From NCBI GenBank assembly GCA_003151535.1, contig PLXT01000076.1:1-5754 (forward strand): DNA of 5,754 nucleotides, read 5' to 3'. The notes beneath the pieces were generated by a model, which searched no databases, was not told the origin of the DNA, and saw only the letters and a list, made by a program, of their open reading frames with translations. Both the position numbers and the translations under genes were made by a program. The stretch's first letter is position 1, and each line of letters begins with the position of its first letter. Positions 5,748-5,754 of this stretch are shown piece after piece. The stretch comes from Methanobacterium sp. GTDB taxonomy: Archaea; Methanobacteriota; Methanobacteria; Methanobacteriales; Methanobacteriaceae.

Positions 5748-5754
5748 GTTTTTA

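Overview
The window looks like a stretch of a methanogenic archaeon's chromosome, most likely Methanobacteriaceae (Methanobacterium-like). This is an inference from several things together: AT-rich DNA, a near-perfect AGGAGGTGA ribosome binding site, AT-rich TATA-like boxes, a multi-PAS sensor protein, a large secreted adhesin-like beta-helix protein with a DUF11 module and a C-terminal membrane tail, and a DUF362/ferredoxin fusion protein. No rRNA, tRNA or methanogenesis gene is present to settle the assignment.

Layout, left to right. (1) Positions 1-572, minus strand: the N-terminal 190 residues of a PAS-domain sensor protein, cut by the window edge. (2) 643-881, plus strand: a small unrecognised ORF, apparently broken by a one-base slip. 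It diverges from the PAS gene across a 70-base AT-rich spacer and converges on the adhesin gene. (3) 884-924: a hairpin and T-rich stretch that probably end adhesin transcription. (4) 929-3196, minus: a 755-residue adhesin-like surface protein with signal peptide, long right-handed beta-helix, Ig-like module, DUF11 module and membrane tail. It has a strong ribosome binding site, a TATA-like box and a tandem 11-base-spaced repeat in its leader. (5) 3274-3751: a gene-free, very AT-rich spacer with one notable long stem-loop. (6) 3752-4891, minus: an intact DUF362 protein with two C-terminal 4Fe-4S motifs. (7) 4911 to about 5650, minus: the C-terminal half of an EmrB/QacA-type MFS exporter, decayed by at least five frameshifts. 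(8) 5651-5754: a regulatory-looking stretch with an 18-base perfect palindrome overlapping a TATA-like sequence, and a larger imperfect dyad beside it.

The genes do not form an obvious pathway. The PAS protein, the adhesin and the DUF362 protein each seem to have their own promoter. I see no clear new multi-gene system. The observations most worth following are the exporter remnant with its surviving operator-like DNA, the internally duplicated adhesin repeats, the tandem element in the adhesin leader, and the stem-loop in the 478-base spacer.
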